A stretch of DNA of 35,043 nt, taken from NCBI GenBank assembly GCA_017466275.1, contig JAFTUL010000051.1:1-35043 (forward strand), read 5' to 3'. This document shows, one piece after another, positions 16,786 to 24,931 of the stretch; position 1 is the first letter of the stretch; each line of letters opens with the position of its first letter. The stretch is from Clostridia bacterium (GTDB lineage Bacteria > Bacillota > Clostridia > UMGS1883). Made by a program: the position numbers and the translations under genes. The notes under the pieces are model-generated. The model made no database searches. It was not told the DNA's origin and was given only the letters and a program-made list of their open reading frames with translations.

Positions 16786-18645
16786 ATGAAAAAAAGATTT
16801 CTGTCCGTTATCATTACACTTTGTTTAATATTCTCCTGCACAGCGCTTCCTGCGTTTGCGGCAGGCACATTCCCCGATGTACTTTCCCCCGACCACGATT
16901 GGGCGGCAAAGCAGATTGAAGAAATGACAGACCTTGGTATTATCAAGGGTTATACAGATGGTACATTTAAGCCTGACAAGGCTATAACCAAGATTGAGGC
17001 AGTTATTCTGTTTTCCCGTGTTGCGGGCTATTCAAACAGTGCATACTCCAAGATTGCTGACCTTGCGTATGAAAAGTATCAGTATCTTCTTCAGGAACTT
17101 GATATAGAGTCCTACAATTCTTTCAAGAGAGAGATTTCTTTCCTTGTATATAAGGGTATTCTTGATGAAGATGAGATTGTGTCTTACCTTGAAGATGGTA
17201 AGTATCAGGAAGCTTTCCCCCGTAAGGATGCGGCAATGTTCATTGCAAACTTTATGGATGCTGAAATTGAGAGAACATATTCCGACCAGCTTGACTTTGC
17301 AGATAATTCCACAATCAACCATAGTGATGCAGGCTATATAGCATACGTTGTTGAAAATGGTTTTATGAACGGTGTTCAGACTGAAGACGGAAGCGTTATT
17401 TTTGATGCCAACGGAGCACTTAGCCGTGCTCAGGTTTGCGTTCTTCTTTACAGAATTATGGAAAAGCTTGATATGACTATTGAAGCAGGTGTTGTTAATT
17501 CTGTAAATCCCGACAGCGGTGTTATTAATCTTACAACAGCAGACGGAATAACGAAAGACTATGCAGTTCCTTCAAAGGCAAAGGTTTTGATTGACGGAAA
17601 CAGTGCTGCCGTTTCATCAATTCTTTCAAACAGTGATATAGTTGTTGTTAGATACGGAAGAGAAATTCATTTTGTTGAAGCAATCAGTCCCGAATCCAGC
17701 AAAACAATAAGCGGTACTGTTCAGAGTGTTGTTTCAAAAGACAGTTATACAAGACTTTCTATTACTCTTGACGGAACAGATGAAGTTGTATCTTACTATG
17801 CAACATCAGATTACAAGGTAACTACAAACGGCGTTGCAGACAGCATTTCTGCTGTAAAGACAAATGACTATGTAGTTGTTAAGCTTTTGGGAACAGAGAT
17901 TGTTTCAATTGACCGTGTGACAGCAGAGGCTACTGTTCAGGGTACTGTTAAGAATATAAATCTTGAAAATCCCATAACACTTTCCGTTCTTGTAAAGGAC
18001 GAGCTTACAAATTCTGAAAATGTATTCAGCTACAAGCTTGCATCCGACGTTATCATCCGCCGTGACGGAAGCAGCGTATCTCTCCGTGAAATCTATGCAG
18101 GGGATAAGGTTGTTCTCACAATAAAGCGTGGTGTTATAAGCAAGCTTGTTGCAACAAGCACACAGGGTAGTAATTCCGGTACAATAACAGCTATCAAGAT
18201 TGCAACACAGTCATACCTTACAATTTCATCCGGCGGTGTTGAAAAGGAATATCCCATTTCAATGGAAGCAACATACAATGTAGGCGGAAAAACTGCTACA
18301 ATATATGACCTGCGTCTTGGTAATGTGGTTAAGCTTACATTAAGCGGTTCTACAATAACAAAGGTTGAGCAGAGTGCAGAGTCCGAATCAACCTCCAAGT
18401 CAGGTGTTGTAAGCGAGATAAGTACTTCCTACTACTATGTAGAAATCACCACCGACAGCGGTGTTGAAGAAAAAGTATTTGCAAGCAAGCTCGGTAACGG
18501 TATCGGTGCAAAGGTTATCGACGGTACAACAGGTAAGGAAATGAACTTCAAAAATATTAAGAAGGGTGACCACGTTATAGCAACAGGTGCATATTCCAAC
18601 GGCTCATTTGTTGCAGTAACATTCGTTGTAACTCCTTCCAAATAA
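16786..18645 (+). CDS. secreted SLH-domain protein with five beta repeats
   Basis: A 619-residue exported cell-surface protein. The signal peptide is residues 1-25 (MKKRF, hydrophobic core, LPAFA cleavage). Three S-layer homology domains follow: about 28-82 (WAAKQIEEMTDLGIIKGYTD, then GTFKPDKAITKIEA), a divergent second at about 110-158, and a third at about 182-226. SLH domains typically bind pyruvylated wall polymer. From about 234 to the end there are five repeats of about 70 residues, each starting G-x-V-x-x-[IV] and containing a charged GD/ND-x-V-x-[LV]-x turn, probably beta-barrel or OB-like; their ligand is unknown. The ATG at 16786 has a near-perfect AGGAAGGAGG. It is monocistronic between its own promoter and terminator. 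Confidence 0.9.
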   Translation: MKKRFLSVIITLCLIFSCTALPAFAAGTFPDVLSPDHDWAAKQIEEMTDLGIIKGYTDGTFKPDKAITKIEAVILFSRVAGYSNSAYSKIADLAYEKYQYLLQELDIESYNSFKREISFLVYKGILDEDEIVSYLEDGKYQEAFPRKDAAMFIANFMDAEIERTYSDQLDFADNSTINHSDAGYIAYVVENGFMNGVQTEDGSVIFDANGALSRAQVCVLLYRIMEKLDMTIEAGVVNSVNPDSGVINLTTADGITKDYAVPSKAKVLIDGNSAAVSSILSNSDIVVVRYGREIHFVEAISPESSKTISGTVQSVVSKDSYTRLSITLDGTDEVVSYYATSDYKVTTNGVADSISAVKTNDYVVVKLLGTEIVSIDRVTAEATVQGTVKNINLENPITLSVLVKDELTNSENVFSYKLASDVIIRRDGSSVSLREIYAGDKVVLTIKRGVISKLVATSTQGSNSGTITAIKIATQSYLTISSGGVEKEYPISMEATYNVGGKTATIYDLRLGNVVKLTLSGSTITKVEQSAESESTSKSGVVSEISTSYYYVEITTDSGVEEKVFASKLGNGIGAKVIDGTTGKEMNFKNIKKGDHVIATGAYSNGSFVAVTFVVTPSK

Positions 18646-18656
18646 TAAGTAAAAAC

Positions 18657-18692
18657 GAAAGGTTCTCATCTTGATGGTGAGAACCTTTTTTA
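18657..18692 (+). terminator. terminator of the SLH-protein gene
   Basis: Stem GGTTCTCA/TGAGAACC (18661-18668 with 18678-18685), nine-base loop, then TTTTTTATT; the preceding A-run extends the stem. Confidence 0.9.
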
Positions 18693-18720
18693 TTGTAGGC
18701 TCAAGTTCCTTTTTGTACAC

Positions 18721-18762
18721 AAAAAATGAAGGTACCAACCAAAGTTGATACCTTCATTTTTT
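18721..18762 (-). terminator. terminator of tRNA-Leu
   Basis: Fourteen-base arms AAAAAATGAAGGTA (18721-18734) and TACCTTCATTTTTT (18749-18762) plus an inner CAAC/GTTG helix. It lies one base downstream of the CCA end of the tRNA on the minus strand. It is symmetrical and would also stop plus-strand read-through. Confidence 0.85.
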
Positions 18763-18763
18763 A

Positions 18764-18846
18764 TGGTGCGAGAGACGGGACTTGAACCCGTATGGTCTCC
18801 CACACGCACCTTAAACGTGCGCGTCTGCCGATTCCGCCACTCTCGC
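18764..18846 (-). tRNA. tRNA-Leu (anticodon AAG), CCA encoded
   Basis: Class II tRNA of 83 bases. The acceptor arm GCGAGAG pairs with CTCTCGC, followed by A and an encoded CCA at 18764-18766. The D-arm is GCG...CGC with GGCAGA, and the T-arm is ACGGG-TTCAAGT-CCCGT. A short variable arm TGG-GAGA-CCA is present. The anticodon stem CACGT/GCGTG has one U-G pair, and its loop TTAAGGT places AAG at 34-36, reading CUU and, if A34 is converted to inosine, CUC/CUA. Alignment to the standard leucine tRNA frame (TGGCGGAAT, GACGCG) fixes this reading. Confidence 0.93.
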
Positions 18847-18879
18847 ATATTGAATGTGTCTTTCGTGACAACGTAGATA

Positions 18880-18908
18880 ATTATAACAGAGTAGTATTGG
18901 ATTGTCAA
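18880..18908 (-). promoter_or_regulatory. consensus promoter of tRNA-Leu
   Basis: Perfect TTGACA (18903-18908), 17-base spacer, and perfect TATAAT (18880-18885) preceded by TGT on the minus strand. It starts about 25 bases upstream of the tRNA 5' end. Confidence 0.9.
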
Positions 18909-19000
18909 CATCTTTTTTCAAAAAAATCAAAAATTTTTATTTTGTAGTTTCTATGTACAAAAATGCTCTTACAGATGTTATGTTCTATTGGATTTTTTAG

Positions 19001-19030
19001 TTGACAAAATATAAATATTTATGGTATTAT
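19001..19030 (+). promoter_or_regulatory. promoter of the pheST T-box leader
   Basis: TTGACA (19001-19006), 18-base spacer, TATTAT (19025-19030). Transcription start is expected near 19037. Confidence 0.7.
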
Positions 19031-19036
19031 TAAGTA

Positions 19037-19279
19037 CAGCGTTGAACGTGTGTAAGTAGAAAAGGCGTATCGCTTCCGAGAGAGGGGGAGTCACGGGCTG
19101 AAAGCTTCCCTGTAGTGTGTCTTTTTGAATTTCAGCACGGGAGCCCTCCGTGAAAAGCTGTGTGCGTTAAGCGGAGCGTGATACTGCGTTAATGTATAAA
19201 AGTGCAGGGCAATTTGCCTTGAATAAGGGTGGTACCGCGAGAACTCTCGTCCCTTTGTGGACGGGAGTCTTTTTGTTTG
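19037..19279 (+). promoter_or_regulatory. T-box riboswitch, phenylalanine specific
   Basis: A tRNA-sensing leader. The conserved T-box core AGGGTGGTACCGCG is at about 19226-19239, the Stem I distal-loop motif GGGCTGAAAGCTTCCC is at 19095-19110, and GCGTTAAGCGGAGCG-type joining sequences lie between. In the specifier region GAATTTCAGC the codon TTC is at 19131-19133 followed by A; even the alternative register (TTT) is a Phe codon, agreeing with pheST downstream. Uncharged tRNA-Phe should stabilise the antiterminator formed by the T-box and block the terminator at 19243-19275. Confidence 0.93.
19243..19275 (+). terminator. T-box regulatory terminator
   Basis: Ten-base-pair stem ACTCTCGTCC/GGACGGGAGT (19243-19252 with 19259-19268, one G-U pair), six-base loop, then CTTTTTG. 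It is the off state of the pheST T-box. Confidence 0.9.
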
Positions 19280-19326
19280 TTTTGTTTATAAATAAAAGTT
19301 TACATATATTAAAGGAGGTTATTCGT

Positions 19327-20358
19327 ATGAACAGTAAAGTTAATGACATTAAAAAACTGTTTGACGAAAAGCTCACTCTTGTTACTACTTCCGAGCAGGT
19401 TGAAGAATTAAGAGTTGAGTTTATGGGAAAGAAAGGTCTTGTAGCCCAGCTTATGGCTGAACTCAAGAACGTTCCCAATGAAGAAAAGAAAGCATTCGGT
19501 CAGGAGGTAAATATTCTCAAACAGGAAATCGAAAAGGCAATTTCCGAAAAGAGAACAGCTATCCTCGAGGCTGAACAGCAGAAGCTTATTGACAGTGCAG
19601 AGCAGTATGATGAGTCCCTGCCTTACGATATAAAGACAGGCTCTTATCACCCCATCACTCTCGTTCAGCGTGACCTTGAAAGAATCTTCACATCAATGGG
19701 GTTCACTATCGAAAACTATTCTGAAATTGTTGACGATTACCATTGCTTTGAGGCTCTTAATATCCCCAAGCATCACCCCGCTCGTGATATGCAGGATACT
19801 TACTATTTGAGCACAGAGAATCAGCTCCTCAAGACTCATACATCTGCGGCACAGAATGCAATTATGAAGAAATACGGTGCACCTCTCCGTGCAATTTTCC
19901 CCGGCAGATGCTTCCGTAACGAATCCACAGATGCGTGCCACGAAAATACATTCTTCCAGATGGAAGGTATTATGATTGATAAGGATATTTCTATCTCAAA
20001 CCTTATCTACTTTATGAAAACAATGCTTTCCGAAGTGTTCCAGAAGGATGTTACAGTTCGTCTTCGTCCCGGATTCTTCCCCTTTGTGGAACCCGGTTTC
20101 GAGCTTGACATTAAGTGCCTTAACTGTGGTGGAGAAGGGTGTCCTTCTTGTAAAAACTCCGGTTGGCTTGAGCTTTGCCCCTGCGGTATGATTCACCCCA
20201 ATGTGCTTACTCACGGTGGTATTGACCCGGAAGAATATACAGGCTTTGCATTCGGCCTTGGTCTTACCAGACTTGCAATGATGAAGTACGGTGTAAAGGA
20301 TATCAGAACATTCAACAGCGGAAGTCTTAAGTCACTTTCGCAGTTTAGGAATGAGTAA
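19327..20358 (+). CDS. pheS: phenylalanine--tRNA ligase alpha subunit
   Basis: Catalytic class II subunit of the alpha2-beta2 PheRS. It has an N-terminal coiled-coil tRNA-binding region (1-90), motif 2 region FPGRCFRNESTDACHENTFFQMEG (given only in part here: FPGRCFRNE then FFQMEG), and the active-site GFAFGLGLTRLAMMKYG motif 3. A cysteine-rich turn with C-x2-C and C-x2-C pairs (LNCGGEGCPSCKNSGW) replaces the simpler loop of proteobacterial PheS and is usual in Firmicutes. The ATG at 19327 follows a perfect AAAGGAGG. At 343 residues it is full length. Regulated by the T-box upstream; pheT follows 18 bases later. Confidence 0.97.
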   Translation: MNSKVNDIKKLFDEKLTLVTTSEQVEELRVEFMGKKGLVAQLMAELKNVPNEEKKAFGQEVNILKQEIEKAISEKRTAILEAEQQKLIDSAEQYDESLPYDIKTGSYHPITLVQRDLERIFTSMGFTIENYSEIVDDYHCFEALNIPKHHPARDMQDTYYLSTENQLLKTHTSAAQNAIMKKYGAPLRAIFPGRCFRNESTDACHENTFFQMEGIMIDKDISISNLIYFMKTMLSEVFQKDVTVRLRPGFFPFVEPGFELDIKCLNCGGEGCPSCKNSGWLELCPCGMIHPNVLTHGGIDPEEYTGFAFGLGLTRLAMMKYGVKDIRTFNSGSLKSLSQFRNE

Positions 20359-20376
20359 GGAAGGGGGAGAAAAGTA

Positions 20377-22737
20377 ATGTTAGTTTCAATGAATTGGATA
20401 AAAGAATATGTTGACCTTACTGGTGAAGACCTTGAAAAACTCATTATGAAGTTCACTCTTTCTACTGCTGAGGTTGAAGATATTTATTTTAAAGGTAAAG
20501 AAGTAAATAATGTTGTAGTTGGTGAAATTGTTTCGTTTGAAGCACACCCAAACTCCAAGAAGCTTCACATATTAAAGGTTGACGGTGGTGACAGAATCTA
20601 CGATTGCGTATGCGGTGCTCCCAATGCGGCTCTCGGTCTTAAGGTAGCCTTTGCAAAGGTTGGCGGTAGCGTTCCCGGACTTGAAATCGCAAAACGAGAA
20701 GTTGCAGGTTACGTTTCCGAGGGTATGTGCTGCAGCGAGGCAGAGCTTGGCCTGAGTGATGAAAATAGCGGTATTATGGAGCTTGACTCCTCACTTAAAA
20801 ACGGTACAGACTTAAAGGAAATCTTCGACATAGATGACGTTGTGTTTGAGGTTGATAATAAGTCTCTTACAAACCGTCCTGACCTCTGGGGTCATTATGG
20901 TATTGCCCGTGAATTTGCGGCACTTACAAAGAAAGAGCTTAAACCCCTTTCTCTTACAGAGCCCGTTTACAGTGGAGAAAAGAAAATCCCCGTAACAGTT
21001 ACAAGAGAGGACCTTGTTTACAGATATTCTTGTCTTGAGGTTTCTGACATTACAAAAAGTGTCAGCCCGATGAATATGCGTATCCGCCTTTATTACTGCG
21101 GTATGCGTGGAATAAATCTCCTTGCTGACCTTACAAACTATATTATGCTTGAACTTGGTCAGCCTACTCACGCATTTGATGCAAGAAAGATTGACGCTAT
21201 CAAGGTTGGTACTCCTGACAGCGATATGAAGTTTACTACCCTTGATAACACAGAAAGAGATATTGACAAGGATACACTCCTTATTTATAACAATGACACT
21301 CCTGTTGCAATCGCAGGTATTATGGGCGGTCTTGATTCCGAAATCGTTGACGGAACAACCTCCGTTGTGCTTGAAAGTGCTAACTTTGACGGTGTATGTG
21401 TTCGTAAGTCTTCTTCAAAACTCGGGCTCCGTACTGATGCAAGTATGCGTTACGAAAAGATTCTTGACCCCGAAATCACAATTACTGCAATTAAGAGATT
21501 TTTGAATCTCCTGCTTGAAATTGACCCCGGTGCAAAGGTTTCTTCACAGATCACCGACGAATATGTGAAGAAGTATGACACAATCGGACTTTCCTTTACA
21601 AAGGCATACGTTGACCGCTATACAGGTATTGATATTCCTAATGAGCAGATTCTTTCTACTCTTAATCTTCTTGGCTTCAATGCAAAGCTTGACGGTGAGG
21701 AATTCAGCGTAACAGTACCCTCATGGCGTGCTACCAAGGATGTTACCATAAAGGCTGATGTTATTGAGGAAATTACCCGTATCTACGGCTATGATAACTT
21801 TGATATTACAACAACAAGAAGTGCTCTTGTTCCTGTAAGAGAAACAGTTATGCACCGCGACAGCGAATGGATAAAGGATATTCTCGTTCAGCGTTATATG
21901 ATGAACGAAGTGCATTCCTACATCTGGTGCGACGGTAACAAGTATAAGAAGCTTGGTATCGATGTGGAGGAGAATGTAACAATTCTCAACATTGCAACAC
22001 CCGAAAACGGTACTATCCGTAACAGTATGCTTCCCACACTTCTCACTTTTGCATATGAGAATAAGCAGTACGCTCCTGCATACGGACTTTTTGAAATCGG
22101 CAGAGTGGTAGAGGGTGTGACGGCAAATGGAGAAGCTAACGAAAGACAGCATCTCGGCATCACACTCTTTGACAAGACCTGCAGTGAAAAAGAACTTTAC
22201 TTCAAGGCTGTTGAAATTGTGAGATATATTGCAGACCAGCTCCGTCATACAGAGCCGAAGTTTACAAGAATTGCTCCAGCACATGCTTGGCAGCATCCCA
22301 AGAATACTTCGGAAATCTCCGTAAACGGACAGACGATTGGTGTTCTCTGCACACTTCACCCCTCTAATCTTAAGAAGATTGACAAGAATGCGGCAGTTGT
22401 ATGTATAGAAATTGATATGGCAGATTTTGAAAGCTCAAAGGCTAATGCACTCAAGTTTAGCGAGCCTTCAAGATTCCCCGGAGTGGACTATGACCTTTCA
22501 CTCGTTACAAACGGTAAGAAATATAGCGAAATCTCCTCCGCGTGGGAAAACGAAAGTATTCCTGAACTTGACGGAGTGAAGCTTGTTGATACCTATGAGC
22601 TTGACGGGGAAATGTCAATTACTCTCCGCTTTGCATTCTCCTCCTCTGAAAGAACTCTTTCAATGGAAGAAATCCAGAAGCATATTGACAAGATTATAGC
22701 AAATCTTACAGGTTTGGGTGTAACACTCAGAATATAA
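20377..22737 (+). CDS. pheT: phenylalanine--tRNA ligase beta subunit
   Basis: Large subunit of PheRS with editing activity, 786 residues. Domains in order: an EMAP-like tRNA-binding domain (about 40-150, HPNSKKLHILKVDGG), the B3/4 editing domain (about 210-390, with GQPTHAFDARKI), the B5 domain (about 400-470, RATKDVTIKADVIEEITRIYGYDN region), the catalytic-like core and the C-terminal anticodon-binding FDX-ACB domain (FSEPSRFPGVDYDLSLV). The ATG at 20377 has a purine-rich AAGGAAGGGGGAG site upstream. It is followed by a strong terminator. Confidence 0.97.
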   Translation: MLVSMNWIKEYVDLTGEDLEKLIMKFTLSTAEVEDIYFKGKEVNNVVVGEIVSFEAHPNSKKLHILKVDGGDRIYDCVCGAPNAALGLKVAFAKVGGSVPGLEIAKREVAGYVSEGMCCSEAELGLSDENSGIMELDSSLKNGTDLKEIFDIDDVVFEVDNKSLTNRPDLWGHYGIAREFAALTKKELKPLSLTEPVYSGEKKIPVTVTREDLVYRYSCLEVSDITKSVSPMNMRIRLYYCGMRGINLLADLTNYIMLELGQPTHAFDARKIDAIKVGTPDSDMKFTTLDNTERDIDKDTLLIYNNDTPVAIAGIMGGLDSEIVDGTTSVVLESANFDGVCVRKSSSKLGLRTDASMRYEKILDPEITITAIKRFLNLLLEIDPGAKVSSQITDEYVKKYDTIGLSFTKAYVDRYTGIDIPNEQILSTLNLLGFNAKLDGEEFSVTVPSWRATKDVTIKADVIEEITRIYGYDNFDITTTRSALVPVRETVMHRDSEWIKDILVQRYMMNEVHSYIWCDGNKYKKLGIDVEENVTILNIATPENGTIRNSMLPTLLTFAYENKQYAPAYGLFEIGRVVEGVTANGEANERQHLGITLFDKTCSEKELYFKAVEIVRYIADQLRHTEPKFTRIAPAHAWQHPKNTSEISVNGQTIGVLCTLHPSNLKKIDKNAAVVCIEIDMADFESSKANALKFSEPSRFPGVDYDLSLVTNGKKYSEISSAWENESIPELDGVKLVDTYELDGEMSITLRFAFSSSERTLSMEEIQKHIDKIIANLTGLGVTLRI

Positions 22738-22747
22738 CAAATTTGAC

Positions 22748-22784
22748 TTAAAGGTATCTTTCCCCGGAAAGATACCTTTAATTT
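22748..22784. terminator. terminator of pheST
   Basis: Long inverted repeat TTAAAGGTATCTTT / AAAGATACCTTTAA with a CCCCGG loop (arms 22748-22761 and 22768-22781), followed by a short T run (ATTTC). Confidence 0.8.
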
Positions 22785-22794
22785 CGGCAAAAAG

Positions 22795-22823
22795 TTGACA
22801 TTTGCTTTAAAATATTATAAATT
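22795..22823 (+). promoter_or_regulatory. probable promoter for the WbpM-like gene
   Basis: A perfect TTGACA (22795-22800) with TAAATT at 17 bases (22818-22823). An alternative TATAAA sits at 15 bases. The -10 is weak, but the -35 and position support it. Confidence 0.5.
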
Positions 22824-22863
22824 AAATAAGAATGTGCAATAAGAATTTACAGGAGAAGATATT

Positions 22864-24747
22864 ATGTTTTCTAAAAAATATTCAACTACCTTGCAAATTA
22901 ATAATTTAAAGCGTGTTATGGTAATGCTTTTCTGTGATGTTTTTATCATTATAGCAGCAGCGTTAATGGCAGCAATGCTGAAAGGGAATGATTTTATTTA
23001 TGACCCCATATCTTTTTACGCAGGAAAGTACAGAGAGCTTATTCTTCTGATTTTTGTAATGATTTCTTCAATGGGACTTGCAGGAAGCTATACAACAAGC
23101 TGGAGATATGCTGAATATTCTTCTTATGTTTATATGTATATGGCATCGTGTAGTGCAACTGTTCTGACATATGCACTTTCCAGAATACTCGTTTTAAAGG
23201 AACTGAAATTTGCTTTTTCTGACTATCTCCTTATCGGGCTTATTTCAACCTTTGGCTTTACGATTGAAAGGTTTATGGGAAGATATTTACGTATTTATAT
23301 GAGACGAAAAGAGCTTAAAAGAGAAAATGCAAAGAAAACCCGTGTCATGGTTATCGGTGCAGGCGATACCGGTTCTGCCCTTATCAGAAGTATGCGTAAG
23401 GATACTATGATGTACCCTGTGGTTGCAATAGATGACGATGCCAAGAAACACGGTATGGTTATTTCCGATGTTCCGATTATAGGCGGCAGAGAGAAAATTC
23501 CCGTTGCGGTACAGGAATACAAAATTCAGGAAATTATTATTGCAATTCCGTCAGGAAACACTCCTGAGCATAATGCAATTATGCGTATCTGCAAAGAAAC
23601 GGGGATAAAGACCTCTACTGTTCCCTCTCTTTTTGAGCTTGTCAGCGGAAAAGCCAGCATAAGCCAGATTCGTGAGGTTACTCCTCAGGACCTTTTGGGA
23701 AGAACTGAGGAAATTATTGAGGGTAAGGATATTTTTGGTTACATAGAGGGAAAAACTATTATGGTAACAGGCGGCGGCGGAAGCATAGGAAGTGAGCTTT
23801 GCCGTCAGATTGCCAGATTCAATCCCAACAAACTTATCATATTTGATATTTATGAAAATAATGCATATGATTTGCAGCAGGAGCTCAGGAAGAAATATCC
23901 CGAACTCAGACTTGAAGTTCTTATCGGCTCTGTCCGTGACAGGAAAAGACTGGAGGAGGTTTTTGAGACCTATAAACCGAAAGTTGTTTTCCACGCAGCG
24001 GCACACAAGCACGTTCCTCTTATGGAGGACAGCCCTGACGAAGCTATTAAAAACAATGTATACGGAACATATAATGTTGCTTCAACTTGTGAAAAATTTG
24101 GTGTTGAGCGGTTTGTTCTCATATCAACGGACAAGGCTGTTAATCCTACAAATATAATGGGTACGAGTAAACGTATTGCAGAAATGGTTATGCAGAGATT
24201 TGCACTCAGCCAGAAGAAAAACGGTGGAAAGACTATCTACGCGGCAGTTCGTTTCGGTAATGTTTTAGGAAGTAACGGCAGCGTTATTCCTCTTTTCAAA
24301 AAGCAGATTGCCGAGGGTGGACCCGTAACAGTAACCCATCCCGAGATTAACCGTTTCTTTATGACAATACCCGAAGCATCACAGCTTGTAATGCAGGCGG
24401 GTGCACTTGCCGAGGGCGGTGAAATCTTTATTTTGGATATGGGTGAGCCTGTTAAAATCGTAGATCTTGCAAGAAACCTTATTGAACTCAGCGGACTTGT
24501 TCCCGATGTAGATATCAAGATTGAATTTTCAGGACTTCGCCCCGGTGAAAAGATGTACGAGGAAATTCTTCTTGATAAAGAAAAGCACGCTGCTACAAAG
24601 CATGATAAAATATTTATTGAGCAACCTATAAATGATTCAGACAGGCTTATTAAGGAGATATTTGACCTTAGGGAGGGACTTTCCTGCGAAATACCTCTTT
24701 ATGACGGTATGATTGAATGGTTTAAAAACGAAATTGTTACAAAATAA
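22864..24747 (+). CDS. membrane-anchored nucleotide-sugar 4,6-dehydratase (WbpM/PglF/CapD family)
   Basis: Probable UDP-N-acetylhexosamine 4,6-dehydratase that supplies modified sugars for surface glycans or glycoproteins. Four hydrophobic segments (about 18-40, 58-78, 88-108, 118-135) anchor it. Next comes a first Rossmann domain with VMVIGAGDTGSA (161-172), then the SDR catalytic domain with MVTGGGGSIGSEL (300-312) and STDKAVNPTN followed by MGTSKR (421-437). In this subgroup the catalytic Tyr of SDRs is replaced by Met in MxxxK, as in WbpM and PglF. At 627 residues it is the long, membrane-bound type. AGGAG stands nine bases before the ATG. No other glycan genes adjoin it, so its product is uncertain. 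Confidence 0.92.
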   Translation: MFSKKYSTTLQINNLKRVMVMLFCDVFIIIAAALMAAMLKGNDFIYDPISFYAGKYRELILLIFVMISSMGLAGSYTTSWRYAEYSSYVYMYMASCSATVLTYALSRILVLKELKFAFSDYLLIGLISTFGFTIERFMGRYLRIYMRRKELKRENAKKTRVMVIGAGDTGSALIRSMRKDTMMYPVVAIDDDAKKHGMVISDVPIIGGREKIPVAVQEYKIQEIIIAIPSGNTPEHNAIMRICKETGIKTSTVPSLFELVSGKASISQIREVTPQDLLGRTEEIIEGKDIFGYIEGKTIMVTGGGGSIGSELCRQIARFNPNKLIIFDIYENNAYDLQQELRKKYPELRLEVLIGSVRDRKRLEEVFETYKPKVVFHAAAHKHVPLMEDSPDEAIKNNVYGTYNVASTCEKFGVERFVLISTDKAVNPTNIMGTSKRIAEMVMQRFALSQKKNGGKTIYAAVRFGNVLGSNGSVIPLFKKQIAEGGPVTVTHPEINRFFMTIPEASQLVMQAGALAEGGEIFILDMGEPVKIVDLARNLIELSGLVPDVDIKIEFSGLRPGEKMYEEILLDKEKHAATKHDKIFIEQPINDSDRLIKEIFDLREGLSCEIPLYDGMIEWFKNEIVTK

Positions 24748-24818
24748 AAATAAGAAAAATCCCATTATAAAGCCGAAAAAAGACTCTAAACAATAAAAAT
24801 ATCTTTAAATTTTTAAGA

Positions 24819-24855
24819 AATTGTTACAAAAAAGCTTGCAATTGTTACAAAAAAG
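24819..24855 (+). repeat. tandem TTGTTACAA operator-like repeats
   Basis: Two 16-base copies of AATTGTTACAAAAAAG at 24819-24834 and 24840-24855, start to start 21 bases. Each holds the dyad TTGT-T-ACAA. The second copy overlaps the -35/spacer of the promoter at 24836-24864. A third, shorter AATTGTTACAAAA lies in the last codons of the preceding gene (24732-24744). A repressor or activator site is inferred. Confidence 0.6.
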
Positions 24856-24864
24856 TGATAGAAT
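24836..24864 (+). promoter_or_regulatory. promoter of the secreted cysteine-hydrolase gene
   Basis: TTGCAA (24836-24841), 17 bases, TAGAAT (24859-24864) preceded by TGA (extended -10). The tandem repeats lie on and just upstream of it. Confidence 0.6.
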
Positions 24865-24931
24865 GTATCAGGCAAAAGGGAAGAGTATGTCTTTTTTGCA
24901 TTAAATTCTATTTCTTATTTGGAGTAATTGT

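Noticed and set aside
18764-18846. Reading the tRNA anticodon as TTA (stop-codon suppressor)
   Set aside because: That needs a CGCAC/GTGCG anticodon stem that would break the standard D-arm and position-26 spacing; the canonical leucine tRNA alignment gives AAG.
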